Assembly: GCA_020247055.1 (NCBI GenBank)
Contig: JADCJL010000122.1
Coordinates: 1-64,000 of the forward strand
Reading direction: 5' to 3'
Length of the DNA: 64,000 nt
Source of the DNA: Acidobacteriaceae bacterium
GTDB lineage: Bacteria > Acidobacteriota > Terriglobia > Bryobacterales > Bryobacteraceae
Positions 16,598 to 24,010 of the stretch are shown here, in pieces (positions within the stretch are counted from its first letter, which is position 1; each line of letters opens with the position of its first letter). The notes beneath the pieces were generated by a model. The model was not told the origin of the DNA. It made no database searches and saw only the letters and a program-made list of their open reading frames with translations. The position numbers were made by a program, and so were the translations under genes.

Positions 16598-16928
16598 TGA
16601 GCATCTCTTTGACGGTATCCCTGACGAGCAGGGCGGAGTAGGGTTTCGCGAAGAAGCGGTCGGCCCCGGCCTGATCGCCCGGACCGGCCGACATGGCGAT
16701 GACGGGGGCGCCGGGCTTGAGGGCGCGGAACTCGCGGATGAGGGTTTCGCCGCGGACGCGGGGCAGGTCGAGATCGGTGCAGAGCAGGTGGGCCTCGGCC
16801 AGGAGCCGGCGGCCCTCGGCTCCATCGTAGGCTACCAGGACCTCGAAATCGGCCACGCCGCCAAGCGCCATCGCCAGCGTATCGGCCAGCGCCCGGTTAT
16901 CCTCCACCACCAGCACGGTCCACCTCAT
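16590..16928 (-). CDS. Single-domain response regulator (REC only)
   Basis: 112 aa receiver domain with no output domain. Acidic residues E9/D10 are present, the phospho-acceptor is probably D52 in LLCTDLDLP, the conserved Ser/Thr position is S80 in VIAMSAGP, and K95 is in FAKPYSA. Such CheY-like proteins relay or sink phosphate. It overlaps the OmpR-type regulator by 4 nt (ATGA) and the porin by 8 nt. With one kinase and two receivers in the operon, competition for phosphate is plausible. Confidence 0.83.
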   Translation of the reverse strand: MRWTVLVVEDNRALADTLAMALGGVADFEVLVAYDGAEGRRLLAEAHLLCTDLDLPRVRGETLIREFRALKPGAPVIAMSAGPGDQAGADRFFAKPYSALLVRDTVKEMLNA

Positions 16929-17599
16929 GGCAGGAACCGGTAGCCGATGCCGTGGACGGTGAGGAAGTGGCGGGGGACGGCTGGGTCGGCTTCGAACTTC
17001 TGGCGGAGTTTGACGATGTGGGCGTCGACGGTACGGGTGTGAGGAAAGGAGTTGTATCCCCAGACGGAGTTGAGGATGACGTCGCGGGTGAGGGGCCGGT
17101 CGGGATTCTGCAGGAAAAAGACCAGGAGGTTGTACTCGGCCGGGGTGAGTTTGACCTCCTGGCCGTGGCGTTCGACGATGCGGCGTTCGATATTGACCTC
17201 GGCGCCGGCGAACTTCAGGATGTGATGGGCTTCGCCGCCGCTGCGGCGGAGCAGGGCGCGGATGCGGGCGATGAGTTCGCGGCGGCCGAAGGGTTTGACG
17301 ACGTAGTCGTCGGCGCCCATTTCGAGCAGTAGGACCTTGTCGATCTCATCGCCGAGCGCGCTGAGTACGATAATAGGAGTGGGCACCTTGTCCGTGCGCA
17401 GTTGGCGGCAGATTTCAACGCCGCTCATTCCCGGCAGGCGCAAGTCGACCAGAATCAGATCCGGCTGCAGAGTCAGGGCCTTTTCGTATCCGTCCCGCCC
17501 GTTGGCGCTGAGGTGGACGCGGAAGGACTCCTGTTCGAGCATGAGGCCGATCATGTCCCGCAAGCTGTCGTCGTCGTCGATTACGAGGATGGTCTGCAT
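16925..17599 (-). CDS. OmpR/PhoB-type response regulator, first gene of the sulfur/transport operon
   Basis: 224 aa. The receiver domain has D9/D10, phospho-acceptor D52 in LILVDLRLPGMSG and K101 in VVKPFGRREL. The C-terminal winged helix has the OmpR signature LTPAEYNLLVFFLQNP, RTVDAHIVKLRQKF and VHGIGYRF. As first gene it probably autoregulates the whole unit together with the downstream kinase. The short intergenic region to the divergent gene at 17671 holds a perfect 12-bp palindrome. Confidence 0.9.
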   Translation of the reverse strand: MQTILVIDDDDSLRDMIGLMLEQESFRVHLSANGRDGYEKALTLQPDLILVDLRLPGMSGVEICRQLRTDKVPTPIIVLSALGDEIDKVLLLEMGADDYVVKPFGRRELIARIRALLRRSGGEAHHILKFAGAEVNIERRIVERHGQEVKLTPAEYNLLVFFLQNPDRPLTRDVILNSVWGYNSFPHTRTVDAHIVKLRQKFEADPAVPRHFLTVHGIGYRFLP

Positions 17600-17614
17600 G
17601 AAAGCCGCTAGGAA

Positions 17615-17620
17615 ATTGTA
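17615..17620 (-). promoter_or_regulatory. Candidate -10 element (TACAAT) for the twelve-gene operon
   Basis: On the minus strand GATACAAT lies 15 nt upstream of the ATG at 17599, giving a predicted leader of about 8 nt. It is the best -10 match in the 71-nt divergent gap. Motif-based only. Confidence 0.35.
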
Positions 17621-17641
17621 TCGAAACCAGCAACTATCCCC

Positions 17642-17653
17642 TGATCGCGATCA
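17642..17653. promoter_or_regulatory. Perfect 12-bp palindrome in divergent intergenic region (possible operator)
   Basis: TGATCGCGATCA reads identically on both strands and lies between the operon start (17599) and the divergent gene (17671). It sits upstream of both candidate promoters. OmpR-type regulators usually bind direct repeats, so another dimeric regulator is as likely. Confidence 0.3.
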
Positions 17654-17670
17654 TCGTACATAGGAGACTC

Positions 17671-18297
17671 ATGCGACCCTTCATCACCCTCTTGTTCACG
17701 GCCGCCGCTTTGTTGGCCGAAGACTACAAGGCCGCCCCGGGCGGCGCTCCGCCGGCGGAACTGGCGGCCAGTGTGAGCGCGCTGCTGCACAAGGAAGGCA
17801 CGCGGGTGATGAAAGACGGCCAGTTGCTGGCCGAGGTCTGGTATCGCAGCGAGGTGCCCGCGGGCCCGGCGAGCGCCGAGGCGAACCTGACCATGCCGAA
17901 CGTGCCGCACGGCTCGCTGCTGGCCGTGATTCAGTTTGCGCAGAAGCACGAGGACCGGCGCGGGCAGACGGTGCAGCCGGGCATCTACACGATGCGGTAC
18001 AGCTACTTCCCGGAGAACGGGACGCACCAGGGCGCGGCGCCGCAGCGGGATTTCCTGCTGCTCGTGCAGGCCACCGGCGATACGGAAGGGGCGTCGACGC
18101 CGGCGTTTGACGCGTTGCTGGCGTTGAGCCGGAAGGCTTCCGGGACGCCGCATCCGGCGGTGTTCAGCATCTGGAAGGAGGACCCGAAGTACTTCAAAGA
18201 GGGCCAGATGGAGAAGCAGGGTGAGCACGACTGGGTGCTGATGCGGAAGATGGGCGTGGTGCCGGTTTCGATGATCCTGGCCGGACGCGGGGAGTAG
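17671..18297 (+). CDS. Secreted protein of unknown function
   Basis: 208 aa. A clear signal peptide (MRPFITLLFTAAALLAED) and an AGGAG ribosome-binding site support the ATG at 17671. The mature part is a small mixed fold with IMKDG-type strands (EGTRVMKDGQLLAEVWY), QPGIYTMRYSYFPENG and a C-terminal WVLMRKMGVVPVSMILAG. I recognise a type common in Acidobacteria (single secreted beta-rich domain) but no named family or catalytic motif. It is transcribed divergently from the operon with 71 nt between starts, so it may share regulation. Confidence 0.65.
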   Translation: MRPFITLLFTAAALLAEDYKAAPGGAPPAELAASVSALLHKEGTRVMKDGQLLAEVWYRSEVPAGPASAEANLTMPNVPHGSLLAVIQFAQKHEDRRGQTVQPGIYTMRYSYFPENGTHQGAAPQRDFLLLVQATGDTEGASTPAFDALLALSRKASGTPHPAVFSIWKEDPKYFKEGQMEKQGEHDWVLMRKMGVVPVSMILAGRGE

Positions 18298-18308
18298 ACG
18301 GGCGCTGC

Positions 18309-19160
18309 TTAGAGAGCGGCGCGCATGTCGGTGACGGCCTGCTGCAGGCTCGCGACGGGCTCTTTGGTGGGCAGGTACTCCATGGTGATGTAGCCTTCGT
18401 AGCCGGCCTTGCTGATGGCTTTGTAGATGTTGGCGTAGGCCATTTCGCCGGTGCCGGGCTCGTTGCGGCCCGGGTTGTCGGCCACGTGGAACACCTTCAC
18501 ATAGGGCATGGCGGCGAGCGCGGTGCGGATGACGTCGCCGCGCTCGACCTGCTCGTGATAGAGGTCGAAGAGCAGGCGGACGTGGTCGTGGTCGATGGCC
18601 TTCATCGCGCGGAGACCGTCGACGCAGTTCGACAGGAAGTAGCCGGCGTGGTTGACCTTGGTATTGAGCGGTTCGACGATCAGGGTGACGCCGTATTGGG
18701 CGGCGAGGTCGCCACAGCGCTTGGCGCCTTCGACGAGCGAGGCGAACTGGTCTTCAAAACTCTTGCCGGAGATGGCGTTGCCGGACATGAGGAGGGCGAG
18801 CGGCACCTCCATTTTCTGGGCGATCTTGAGGTTGGACTCGACTTCGGCGAGCAGGGCCGGGCGCAGGGCGGGGTCCACCATGTTGAGCTTCTGGCGGTTC
18901 CAGTTGGGGGTGGCGGAGATGGTGTCGATGCCGAGGCGGAGGCTGCGGGCGCGCTTTTGGAGAGCAGCGACGTCGGTGGTGAGATGTTCGCCGACGAGCT
19001 CGACGCTCTGCAGGCCGGCGCGGGCGGCGATTTCGAGCTTCTCTTCGGGGGTTCCCTTGAGGCACCAGAGCATGACGGAGCTGGTGATTTTGGCTTTCCT
19101 GGGGGGTGGGGGCGTGAGCGGGGCCTGCATACTGGCGGCGAGAAGGGCTCGGCGGGTCAT
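18309..19160 (-). CDS. Sugar-phosphate isomerase/epimerase-family TIM-barrel enzyme (hydroxypyruvate isomerase-like)
   Basis: 283 aa. The AP-endonuclease-2/xylose-isomerase-like barrel has metal-ligand regions VTLIVEPLNTK (Glu), LLFDLYHEQ (Asp/His), VFHVADNPGRNEPGTGE (His/Asp/Glu) and YITMEYLPTKEP (Glu). These match Hyi-type hydroxypyruvate isomerases and relatives. The N-terminus (MTRRALLAASMQ) looks like a short Tat signal, common for this family in Acidobacteria and Planctomycetes, so it may be exported. It lies 39 nt downstream of the sialidase-like gene on the same strand. True substrate uncertain. Confidence 0.8.
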   Translation of the reverse strand: MTRRALLAASMQAPLTPPPPRKAKITSSVMLWCLKGTPEEKLEIAARAGLQSVELVGEHLTTDVAALQKRARSLRLGIDTISATPNWNRQKLNMVDPALRPALLAEVESNLKIAQKMEVPLALLMSGNAISGKSFEDQFASLVEGAKRCGDLAAQYGVTLIVEPLNTKVNHAGYFLSNCVDGLRAMKAIDHDHVRLLFDLYHEQVERGDVIRTALAAMPYVKVFHVADNPGRNEPGTGEMAYANIYKAISKAGYEGYITMEYLPTKEPVASLQQAVTDMRAAL

Positions 19161-19168
19161 ACGTTTTC

Positions 19169-19174
19169 AGTGTA
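19169..19174 (-). promoter_or_regulatory. Candidate -10 element (TACACT), leaderless arrangement
   Basis: TACACT on the minus strand is 8 nt from the ATG at 19160, with no Shine-Dalgarno in between. It would give the isomerase gene its own promoter inside the short gap behind the sialidase-like gene. Confidence 0.3.
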
Positions 19175-19199
19175 CCCGGCGCGGGGGGGGAGGCGGCTT

Positions 19200-20384
19200 T
19201 TATACGGAGATGGCGTAGCGCATGGCGTCGCCCTCCCAGCCGTCGGGCAGGGCGAACAGGCGGGTCATGTGGAGGATGATTTCGTGGGTGACGCGGTGTT
19301 CGTAGGCGTAGAAGTTAGAGAGCGTGAGGAGCGGGTTTTCGCCGGGCTGGAGGGTATCGACGACGCGGACGGTGGCTTTGCGGAGGAGGCCGGAGTGGCG
19401 GTCGACTTCGCCGATGACGAAGGGGTAGCGGGGGCGATTGCCGCGCGGGTTGGTGGGGGTGATGTTGCCGAGCCAGTAGATTTTGCCGTTGGAGTGGGTG
19501 AGGAGCTGGGAGCAGGAGCTGGGGGAGAAGAAGTGGTCGCCGTTGTCGTAGGTCCAGGGGATGAGTTCGGACCAGGTGCGGCCGTCGTCGTGGGAGTAGC
19601 TGACCCAGCGGTAGCTGGGATTTTCGGGGGCCTTATCGTTGGAGGCTCGGCAGACGAGCATCAGGCGGCCTTCGGCGAGGCGGGCGAGGGTGGGTTCGAG
19701 GGCGCCGCGGGTGGACTGTTCGGGCTTGAGGCGGAGGATGTTCGAGGTCTCCCAGCGGAGCTGGTCGCCGTGCCAGCGGCCGCGCAGGACGACGGTTTCA
19801 TGCCAGGTGTAGCCTTTACCGGGGTTGTGATACTCGCCGTTGGGGCCGACGGGGGTGATCTCGACGGGGAGGCAGATGGTGCCGTCGGGGAGGGTGAGCG
19901 GGGTGGAGGAGTTGTCGCCGAGGGTGGCGGAGTTTTTGCCGGGGGTGACGAGGCCGGGGAGTTCGATGCGGTGGGATTTGCCGGCGTAGTTGTAGAAGAG
20001 CTCCCAGCGGCGCATGCCTTCGAGGGGATCGTCGGTGGGGAGGACGCCCTGCATGAAGAATTCGAGATAGCGGCCGGAGGCGGGGTCGACGTAGCCGCAG
20101 CGGAGGTGCTTGCGGTACATGCCTTCGGGGCGCTTTTCGCCGGTGACGATCGGTTCGGGCTTGGACCAGGTGACGCCGTGGTCGGTGGAGTGGCGGCGGT
20201 AGGCGATGTCGATGGTGTCGGACTTGCTCCAGCGCTGTTCGATGGAGTCCATGCGGCCGCCGGAGCGCTCGGTGTAGAAGGCGTAGGCCATGACGGCGGT
20301 ACCTTTACCGGGGCTGGGGAGGAAGACGGTGCGGCGCTGGGCGAAGGCGAGACCCGGGAGCGAGAGAAACAGGCGGCGGTGCAT
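19200..20384 (-). CDS. Sialidase-like (BNR/Asp-box) secreted protein
   Basis: 394 aa. The signal-like N-terminus is MHRRLFLSLPGLAFAQ. Two Asp-boxes are visible: STDHGVTWSKPEP and SHDDGRTWSEL. These mark a six-bladed propeller of the sialidase superfamily. Whether it retains hydrolase residues (arginine triad, Tyr/Glu) cannot be settled by eye; many acidobacterial homologues are only annotated as exo-alpha-sialidase. Its start is divergent from the gene at 20457, with an 18-bp tandem repeat between them. Confidence 0.72.
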   Translation of the reverse strand: MHRRLFLSLPGLAFAQRRTVFLPSPGKGTAVMAYAFYTERSGGRMDSIEQRWSKSDTIDIAYRRHSTDHGVTWSKPEPIVTGEKRPEGMYRKHLRCGYVDPASGRYLEFFMQGVLPTDDPLEGMRRWELFYNYAGKSHRIELPGLVTPGKNSATLGDNSSTPLTLPDGTICLPVEITPVGPNGEYHNPGKGYTWHETVVLRGRWHGDQLRWETSNILRLKPEQSTRGALEPTLARLAEGRLMLVCRASNDKAPENPSYRWVSYSHDDGRTWSELIPWTYDNGDHFFSPSSCSQLLTHSNGKIYWLGNITPTNPRGNRPRYPFVIGEVDRHSGLLRKATVRVVDTLQPGENPLLTLSNFYAYEHRVTHEIILHMTRLFALPDGWEGDAMRYAISV

Positions 20385-20398
20385 GCCGACTATTATTC

Positions 20399-20431
20399 CT
20401 GATTTACGGGGTGTTTCTGATTTACGGGGTG
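20399..20431. repeat. Two 15-bp direct repeats at 18-bp period between divergent genes
   Basis: CTGATTTACGGGGTG occurs exactly at 20399-20413 and 20417-20431, separated by TTT. The spacing is under two helical turns, and the repeats cover the expected -35 area of the gene at 20457. They also lie directly upstream of the sialidase-like gene. A tandem operator for a regulator acting on one or both genes is the natural reading. Confidence 0.55.
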
Positions 20432-20444
20432 AAATGGGCCGCTA

Positions 20445-20450
20445 TATACT
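20445..20450 (+). promoter_or_regulatory. Candidate -10 element (TATACT), leaderless arrangement
   Basis: TATACT is 6 nt from the ATG at 20457. No Shine-Dalgarno fits the TGGGTT spacer. The direct repeats lie immediately upstream. Confidence 0.45.
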
Positions 20451-20456
20451 TGGGTT

Positions 20457-20969
20457 ATGAATCGCCGCGAGATTTTGCAGGTGGGTAGCGTTGCGCCGCT
20501 GGCGGGCGCCGGAGCTTTGGCGCAGATCTCTTCCGCGCCGGAGTGGAAGCCGGAGCTGTTTGATGCCCACGCCAACGAAACCGTGGTGGTGCTGACGGAG
20601 CTGATTATTCCGGCGACCGATACGCCGGGGGCGAAAGCGGCGCTGGTGAACCGCTGGCTGGACCGGTTGTTGGCGGCCGGGCCGGTGGCGCAGCGCGATG
20701 CTTTTCTGGACGGGCTGCACTGGCTGGATGGCCACTCGATCGGCTTGCACGGGGCGCCGTTTGTGAAATTGACCGAGGCGCAGCAGGTGGCGATCTTGCA
20801 GTCGCTCGATGTCGCCGGCGACGGGCCGGGGCCGCGGTTTTTCCGGGCGGTGAAGGGATGGACGTCGCGGATCTATTACCAGACCGACATCGGGATGCGC
20901 GAGTTGAATAAGGGTGGGCGGGTGCCTTCGCCTCAGAACATGGGCTGCCGGCACACCAGCCACGCCTGA
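20457..20969 (+). CDS. Gluconate 2-dehydrogenase subunit 3 family protein, Tat-signalled
   Basis: 170 aa. It begins MNRREILQVGSVAPLAGAGA (Tat-like) and matches the small third subunit of membrane-bound gluconate 2-dehydrogenase-type complexes. Family hallmarks are LTELIIPATDTPGAKAA near the N-terminus, then FLDGLHWLDGHSIGLHGAPF, and the C-terminal GWTSRIYYQTDIGM. This subunit normally accompanies a GMC flavoprotein and helps its Tat export, but no GMC gene is adjacent. It ends 6 nt before folC. Confidence 0.8.
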   Translation: MNRREILQVGSVAPLAGAGALAQISSAPEWKPELFDAHANETVVVLTELIIPATDTPGAKAALVNRWLDRLLAAGPVAQRDAFLDGLHWLDGHSIGLHGAPFVKLTEAQQVAILQSLDVAGDGPGPRFFRAVKGWTSRIYYQTDIGMRELNKGGRVPSPQNMGCRHTSHA

Positions 20970-20975
20970 TCGCCC

Positions 20976-22166
20976 GTGCGGAACTATCCGGAGAGCGTCG
21001 AGTTCCTTTATACACTCGGCAATGAGCTGAAGTCTGCCAAGCTGGGCCTCGAACTGGTGGGCCTGTTGTGGCAGGCGATGGGTTTTCACGGGACGCAGCC
21101 TCCCGTAATCCACGTGGCCGGGACGAACGGCAAGGGCTCGACGTGCGCGATGATCGAAGCCGCGCTGCGGGCGGCGGGGGTGCGGACGGGTCTTTATACT
21201 TCGCCGCATCTGATTCACCCGACGGAGCGGATTCAGATCAACGGCCGGCCGATTACGCCGGAGCAGTTTGCGCACGCGTTTGATACGGTGCACCGGACGG
21301 CGCTGCGGTTGATTGCCGATGGGACGATTGCGCATCATCCGTCCTACTTTGAGACCGTGACGCTGATGGCGTTTGAAGTGTTCGTGGACCAGAACGTGGA
21401 CCGCGCGGTGGTGGAGGTGGGCCTGGGCGGAAGGCTGGACGCGACCAACGTGGTGAAGCCGGAGCTGTGCGTGATTACGCCGGTGGATTTCGACCACGAG
21501 GAGTGGCTCGGCAAGACCATTGAGGCGATCGCGTTTGAGAAGGCCGGGATTTTGAAGCCGGGGGTGCCGGCGGTGATGGCGGCGCAGCGGCCGGCGGCGC
21601 GGGCGGTGATTGAGGCGCGGGCGCGGGAGGTGGGTGCGCCGCTGTACTACGCCGCGGAGGTCACCGGCCCGGTGCCGTGTTCGCTCGCGGGTGAGCATCA
21701 GGTAGAGAACGCGAAGACGGCGGCGCGGGCGCTGCAGCTCTTAGGCATCCCGCTCGACGGCATGGCGCGGGCCACCTGGCCGGGACGGCTCGAGACGGTG
21801 AGCCGCGATCCGCTGATTATTCTGGATGGCGCGCACAACCCGGCCGGGGCGAAGGCGTTGGCGCGGTACGTGCAGCAGCAGTTTGCGGGCAAGCGGGTGG
21901 GGATGATTTTCGGGGCGATGCGGGATAAGGACGTCACCGAGATTTCTTCGATTCTGTTCCCGCTGGCCGATGAGCTGATTTGCACGGCGGCGGGGCAGGC
22001 GCGGGCGCTGCCGCCGGAGGCGATGCTGGCGATGACGCCGCACCCGAACGCGCGGACGGCGGCGACGATCGGCGAGGCGTTGGCGCTGCCGCGCGACTGC
22101 GACGTGCTGCTGATTACTGGCTCGCTGTATCTGGTGGGAGAGGCGCGGGCTCTTTTGGTTTCCTGA
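20976..22166 (+). CDS. folC: Folylpolyglutamate / dihydrofolate synthase
   Basis: 396 aa Mur-ligase-like ATPase adding glutamate to folates. The P-loop HVAGTNGKGSTCAMI (GTNGKGS at about 49-55) is followed by YTSPHLIHPTERIQING, the magnesium/ATP region VEVGLGGRLDATN, FDHEEWLGKTIEAIAFEKAG and LDGAHNPAGAKAL near the C-terminal domain. The length is slightly below E. coli FolC. The GTG at 20976 is taken as start; no Shine-Dalgarno is evident. The stop is followed 2 nt later by plsC, forming an operon. Confidence 0.92.
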   Translation: MRNYPESVEFLYTLGNELKSAKLGLELVGLLWQAMGFHGTQPPVIHVAGTNGKGSTCAMIEAALRAAGVRTGLYTSPHLIHPTERIQINGRPITPEQFAHAFDTVHRTALRLIADGTIAHHPSYFETVTLMAFEVFVDQNVDRAVVEVGLGGRLDATNVVKPELCVITPVDFDHEEWLGKTIEAIAFEKAGILKPGVPAVMAAQRPAARAVIEARAREVGAPLYYAAEVTGPVPCSLAGEHQVENAKTAARALQLLGIPLDGMARATWPGRLETVSRDPLIILDGAHNPAGAKALARYVQQQFAGKRVGMIFGAMRDKDVTEISSILFPLADELICTAAGQARALPPEAMLAMTPHPNARTAATIGEALALPRDCDVLLITGSLYLVGEARALLVS

Positions 22167-22167
22167 C

Positions 22168-22890
22168 ATGTCTTTTGCCCTTCTCCGTACGATTGTGTTT
22201 ACTGACCCGCTCATCGTCGTGGCGACGGTGGTGATGGGGATCATCAGTTACTGCCTGATTCCGCTCGACAAGGACGGGACCAAGCAGATCGCCTGCGCCA
22301 AGCTGTGGGGCTGGATGCTGACGAAGATCATGGGGATGGACATGGTGGTGGAGGGTCTTGAGAACCTGGACCCGAAGGCGCATTACATCTTCGCGGGGAA
22401 CCATCGCAGTTACTCGGATACCCCGGCGCTGCTCTACGCCCTGCCCTATAACTTCCGGTTCATGGCCAAGAGCGAGCTGTTTTCGATTCCTTTCATGGGG
22501 ACGCATCTGCGGACGGCGGGGCATATTTCGGTATCGCTCGATAATCCGCGCGAGGCGGTGCGGAGCCTGACACGGGCGGGGACGACGATCCGGGAGAAGC
22601 GGCTTTCGATTCTGATCTTTCCCGAAGGCGGGCGGACGGAGGGCGAGCTCGAACCGTTCAAGGAAGGGGCGGCGATTTTGGGGATCAAGAGCGGGACGCC
22701 GATTGTGCCGTTCGGGCTGATCGGGACGCGGGACGTGATGCCGATGCACGGGGTGGCGATTCGCGGGGGGACGGTAGTGGTGCGGATCGGCAAGCCGATT
22801 CCGACCGAAGGGCTGGGTAACCGGGATAAGGGCCCGCTGACCGAGCGGCTGCGGAACGAGGTGGCGGCATTGCTCGGGGTTGCGCCCTAG
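22168..22890 (+). CDS. plsC: 1-acyl-sn-glycerol-3-phosphate acyltransferase
   Basis: 240 aa. An N-terminal hydrophobic anchor (about 10-32) is followed by the acyltransferase motifs: block I NHRSYSDTP (H79, D84), block II around NFRFMAKSELFSIPF, block III FPEGGRTEGELEPFK and block IV GTPIVPFGLIG. It transfers an acyl group to lysophosphatidic acid to give phosphatidic acid at the cytoplasmic membrane. It starts 2 nt after folC and is probably co-transcribed. Confidence 0.9.
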   Translation: MSFALLRTIVFTDPLIVVATVVMGIISYCLIPLDKDGTKQIACAKLWGWMLTKIMGMDMVVEGLENLDPKAHYIFAGNHRSYSDTPALLYALPYNFRFMAKSELFSIPFMGTHLRTAGHISVSLDNPREAVRSLTRAGTTIREKRLSILIFPEGGRTEGELEPFKEGAAILGIKSGTPIVPFGLIGTRDVMPMHGVAIRGGTVVVRIGKPIPTEGLGNRDKGPLTERLRNEVAALLGVAP

Positions 22891-22893
22891 GCC

Positions 22894-22899
22894 TATACT
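22894..22899 (+). promoter_or_regulatory. Candidate -10 element (TATACT), leaderless arrangement
   Basis: TATACT is 7 nt from the ATG at 22907. AAGGA lies in the spacer but directly abuts the ATG, too close to act as a normal Shine-Dalgarno. Confidence 0.4.
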
Positions 22900-22906
22900 G
22901 CAAGGA

Positions 22907-24010
22907 ATGAAAAAGGCTCTCCTGCTGGTGATACCGGTGGCGCTGCTGGCGCAGCCAGAGTTTCCGCTTCCGGATAAGAATGCGGTGATCTCCTTTGAGG
23001 ACTACAACCCGAAGTCGGGCTTGAAGGTGGACGAACACATCGTGAAGCGGGCCAAATACCCGTTTATCGACGTGCACAACCATCAGCGCGGGGAGATGAA
23101 CAAGGCGGCGCTCGACAAGCTCGTCAAGGACATGGACGGGCTGAATCTACAGGTGATGGTGAACCTTTCGGGGAGCTATGGCGACCGGCTGAAGAAGACG
23201 GTGGACAACATGAAGGGCAACTATCCGAAGCGCTTCGTGGTGTTTGCCAACCTGAACTTCGAGGACATGGAGGCGCCGGACTATCCGGACGTGGTCGCCA
23301 AGCAACTGGAGCAGGACATTAAGAACGGGGCGCAGGGGTTGAAGTTCTTCAAGAACTTTGGGATGGACCTGCGGATCAAGAGCGGTGAGCGAATCAAGGT
23401 AGACGACCCGCGCTTCGACAAGGCTTTTGAGGTCTGCGCGAAGTATAAGATACCGGTGCTGATCCATACCGCCGAGCCGCGGCAGTTTTTCCAGCCCTGG
23501 GACAAGGACAACGAGCGTTGGCTCGAACTCAAGCAGTTCCCGAGCCGTTACCGTCCGCCAAACAAGTATCCGACGTGGGAGACGCTCATGGCCGAGCAGT
23601 ATTCGCTGGTGGGTCGCCACCCGAAGACCACCTTCATCAACGCCCATCTGGGTTGGCTGGGCGGGGATCTGGCCGAGCTTGGCAAGTTGATGGACAAGTA
23701 CCCGAACATGCTGACCGAAGTGGGGGCCGTGCTGGCCGAGCTGGGGCGGCAGCCGCGGACGGCGCGGGCGTGGTTTGTGAAGTATCAGGACCGGGTGCTG
23801 TTCGGCAAGGACATCTGGGAGACGAGCGAGTACTTCACCTACTTCCGGGTGTTTGAGACGGCGGATGAGTACTTTGACTACTACCGGAAGCGGCACGCGT
23901 TCTGGAAGATGTACGGGATGGACCTGCCGGACGAGGTGCTGAAGAAGCTGTACTACAAGAACGCGCTGCGGATCATTCCGGGCATTGACGCCTCGCAGTT
24001 TCCCCGGTAA
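22907..24010 (+). CDS. Secreted amidohydrolase-2-family protein
   Basis: 367 aa. A signal peptide (MKKALLLVIPVALLAQ) precedes a TIM-barrel metal-dependent hydrolase of the amidohydrolase-related (decarboxylase-like) type. Metal or active-site segments are FIDVHNHQRGE (His-x-His), VLIHTAEPRQFFQ (His), FINAHLGWLGGDL (His) and VLFGKDIWETSEY (Asp). Substrates vary widely in this family. The ATG at 22907 gives a proper signal peptide; longer readings do not. Its TAA stop overlaps the ATG of the Hsp15-like gene. Confidence 0.8.
   Translation: MKKALLLVIPVALLAQPEFPLPDKNAVISFEDYNPKSGLKVDEHIVKRAKYPFIDVHNHQRGEMNKAALDKLVKDMDGLNLQVMVNLSGSYGDRLKKTVDNMKGNYPKRFVVFANLNFEDMEAPDYPDVVAKQLEQDIKNGAQGLKFFKNFGMDLRIKSGERIKVDDPRFDKAFEVCAKYKIPVLIHTAEPRQFFQPWDKDNERWLELKQFPSRYRPPNKYPTWETLMAEQYSLVGRHPKTTFINAHLGWLGGDLAELGKLMDKYPNMLTEVGAVLAELGRQPRTARAWFVKYQDRVLFGKDIWETSEYFTYFRVFETADEYFDYYRKRHAFWKMYGMDLPDEVLKKLYYKNALRIIPGIDASQFPR

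Noticed and set aside
18486-20402. A 638-codon open frame on the plus strand
   Set aside because: It is antisense to the isomerase and sialidase-like genes and is almost entirely Gly/Ala/Val/Glu, the usual composition of antisense frames in high-GC DNA.
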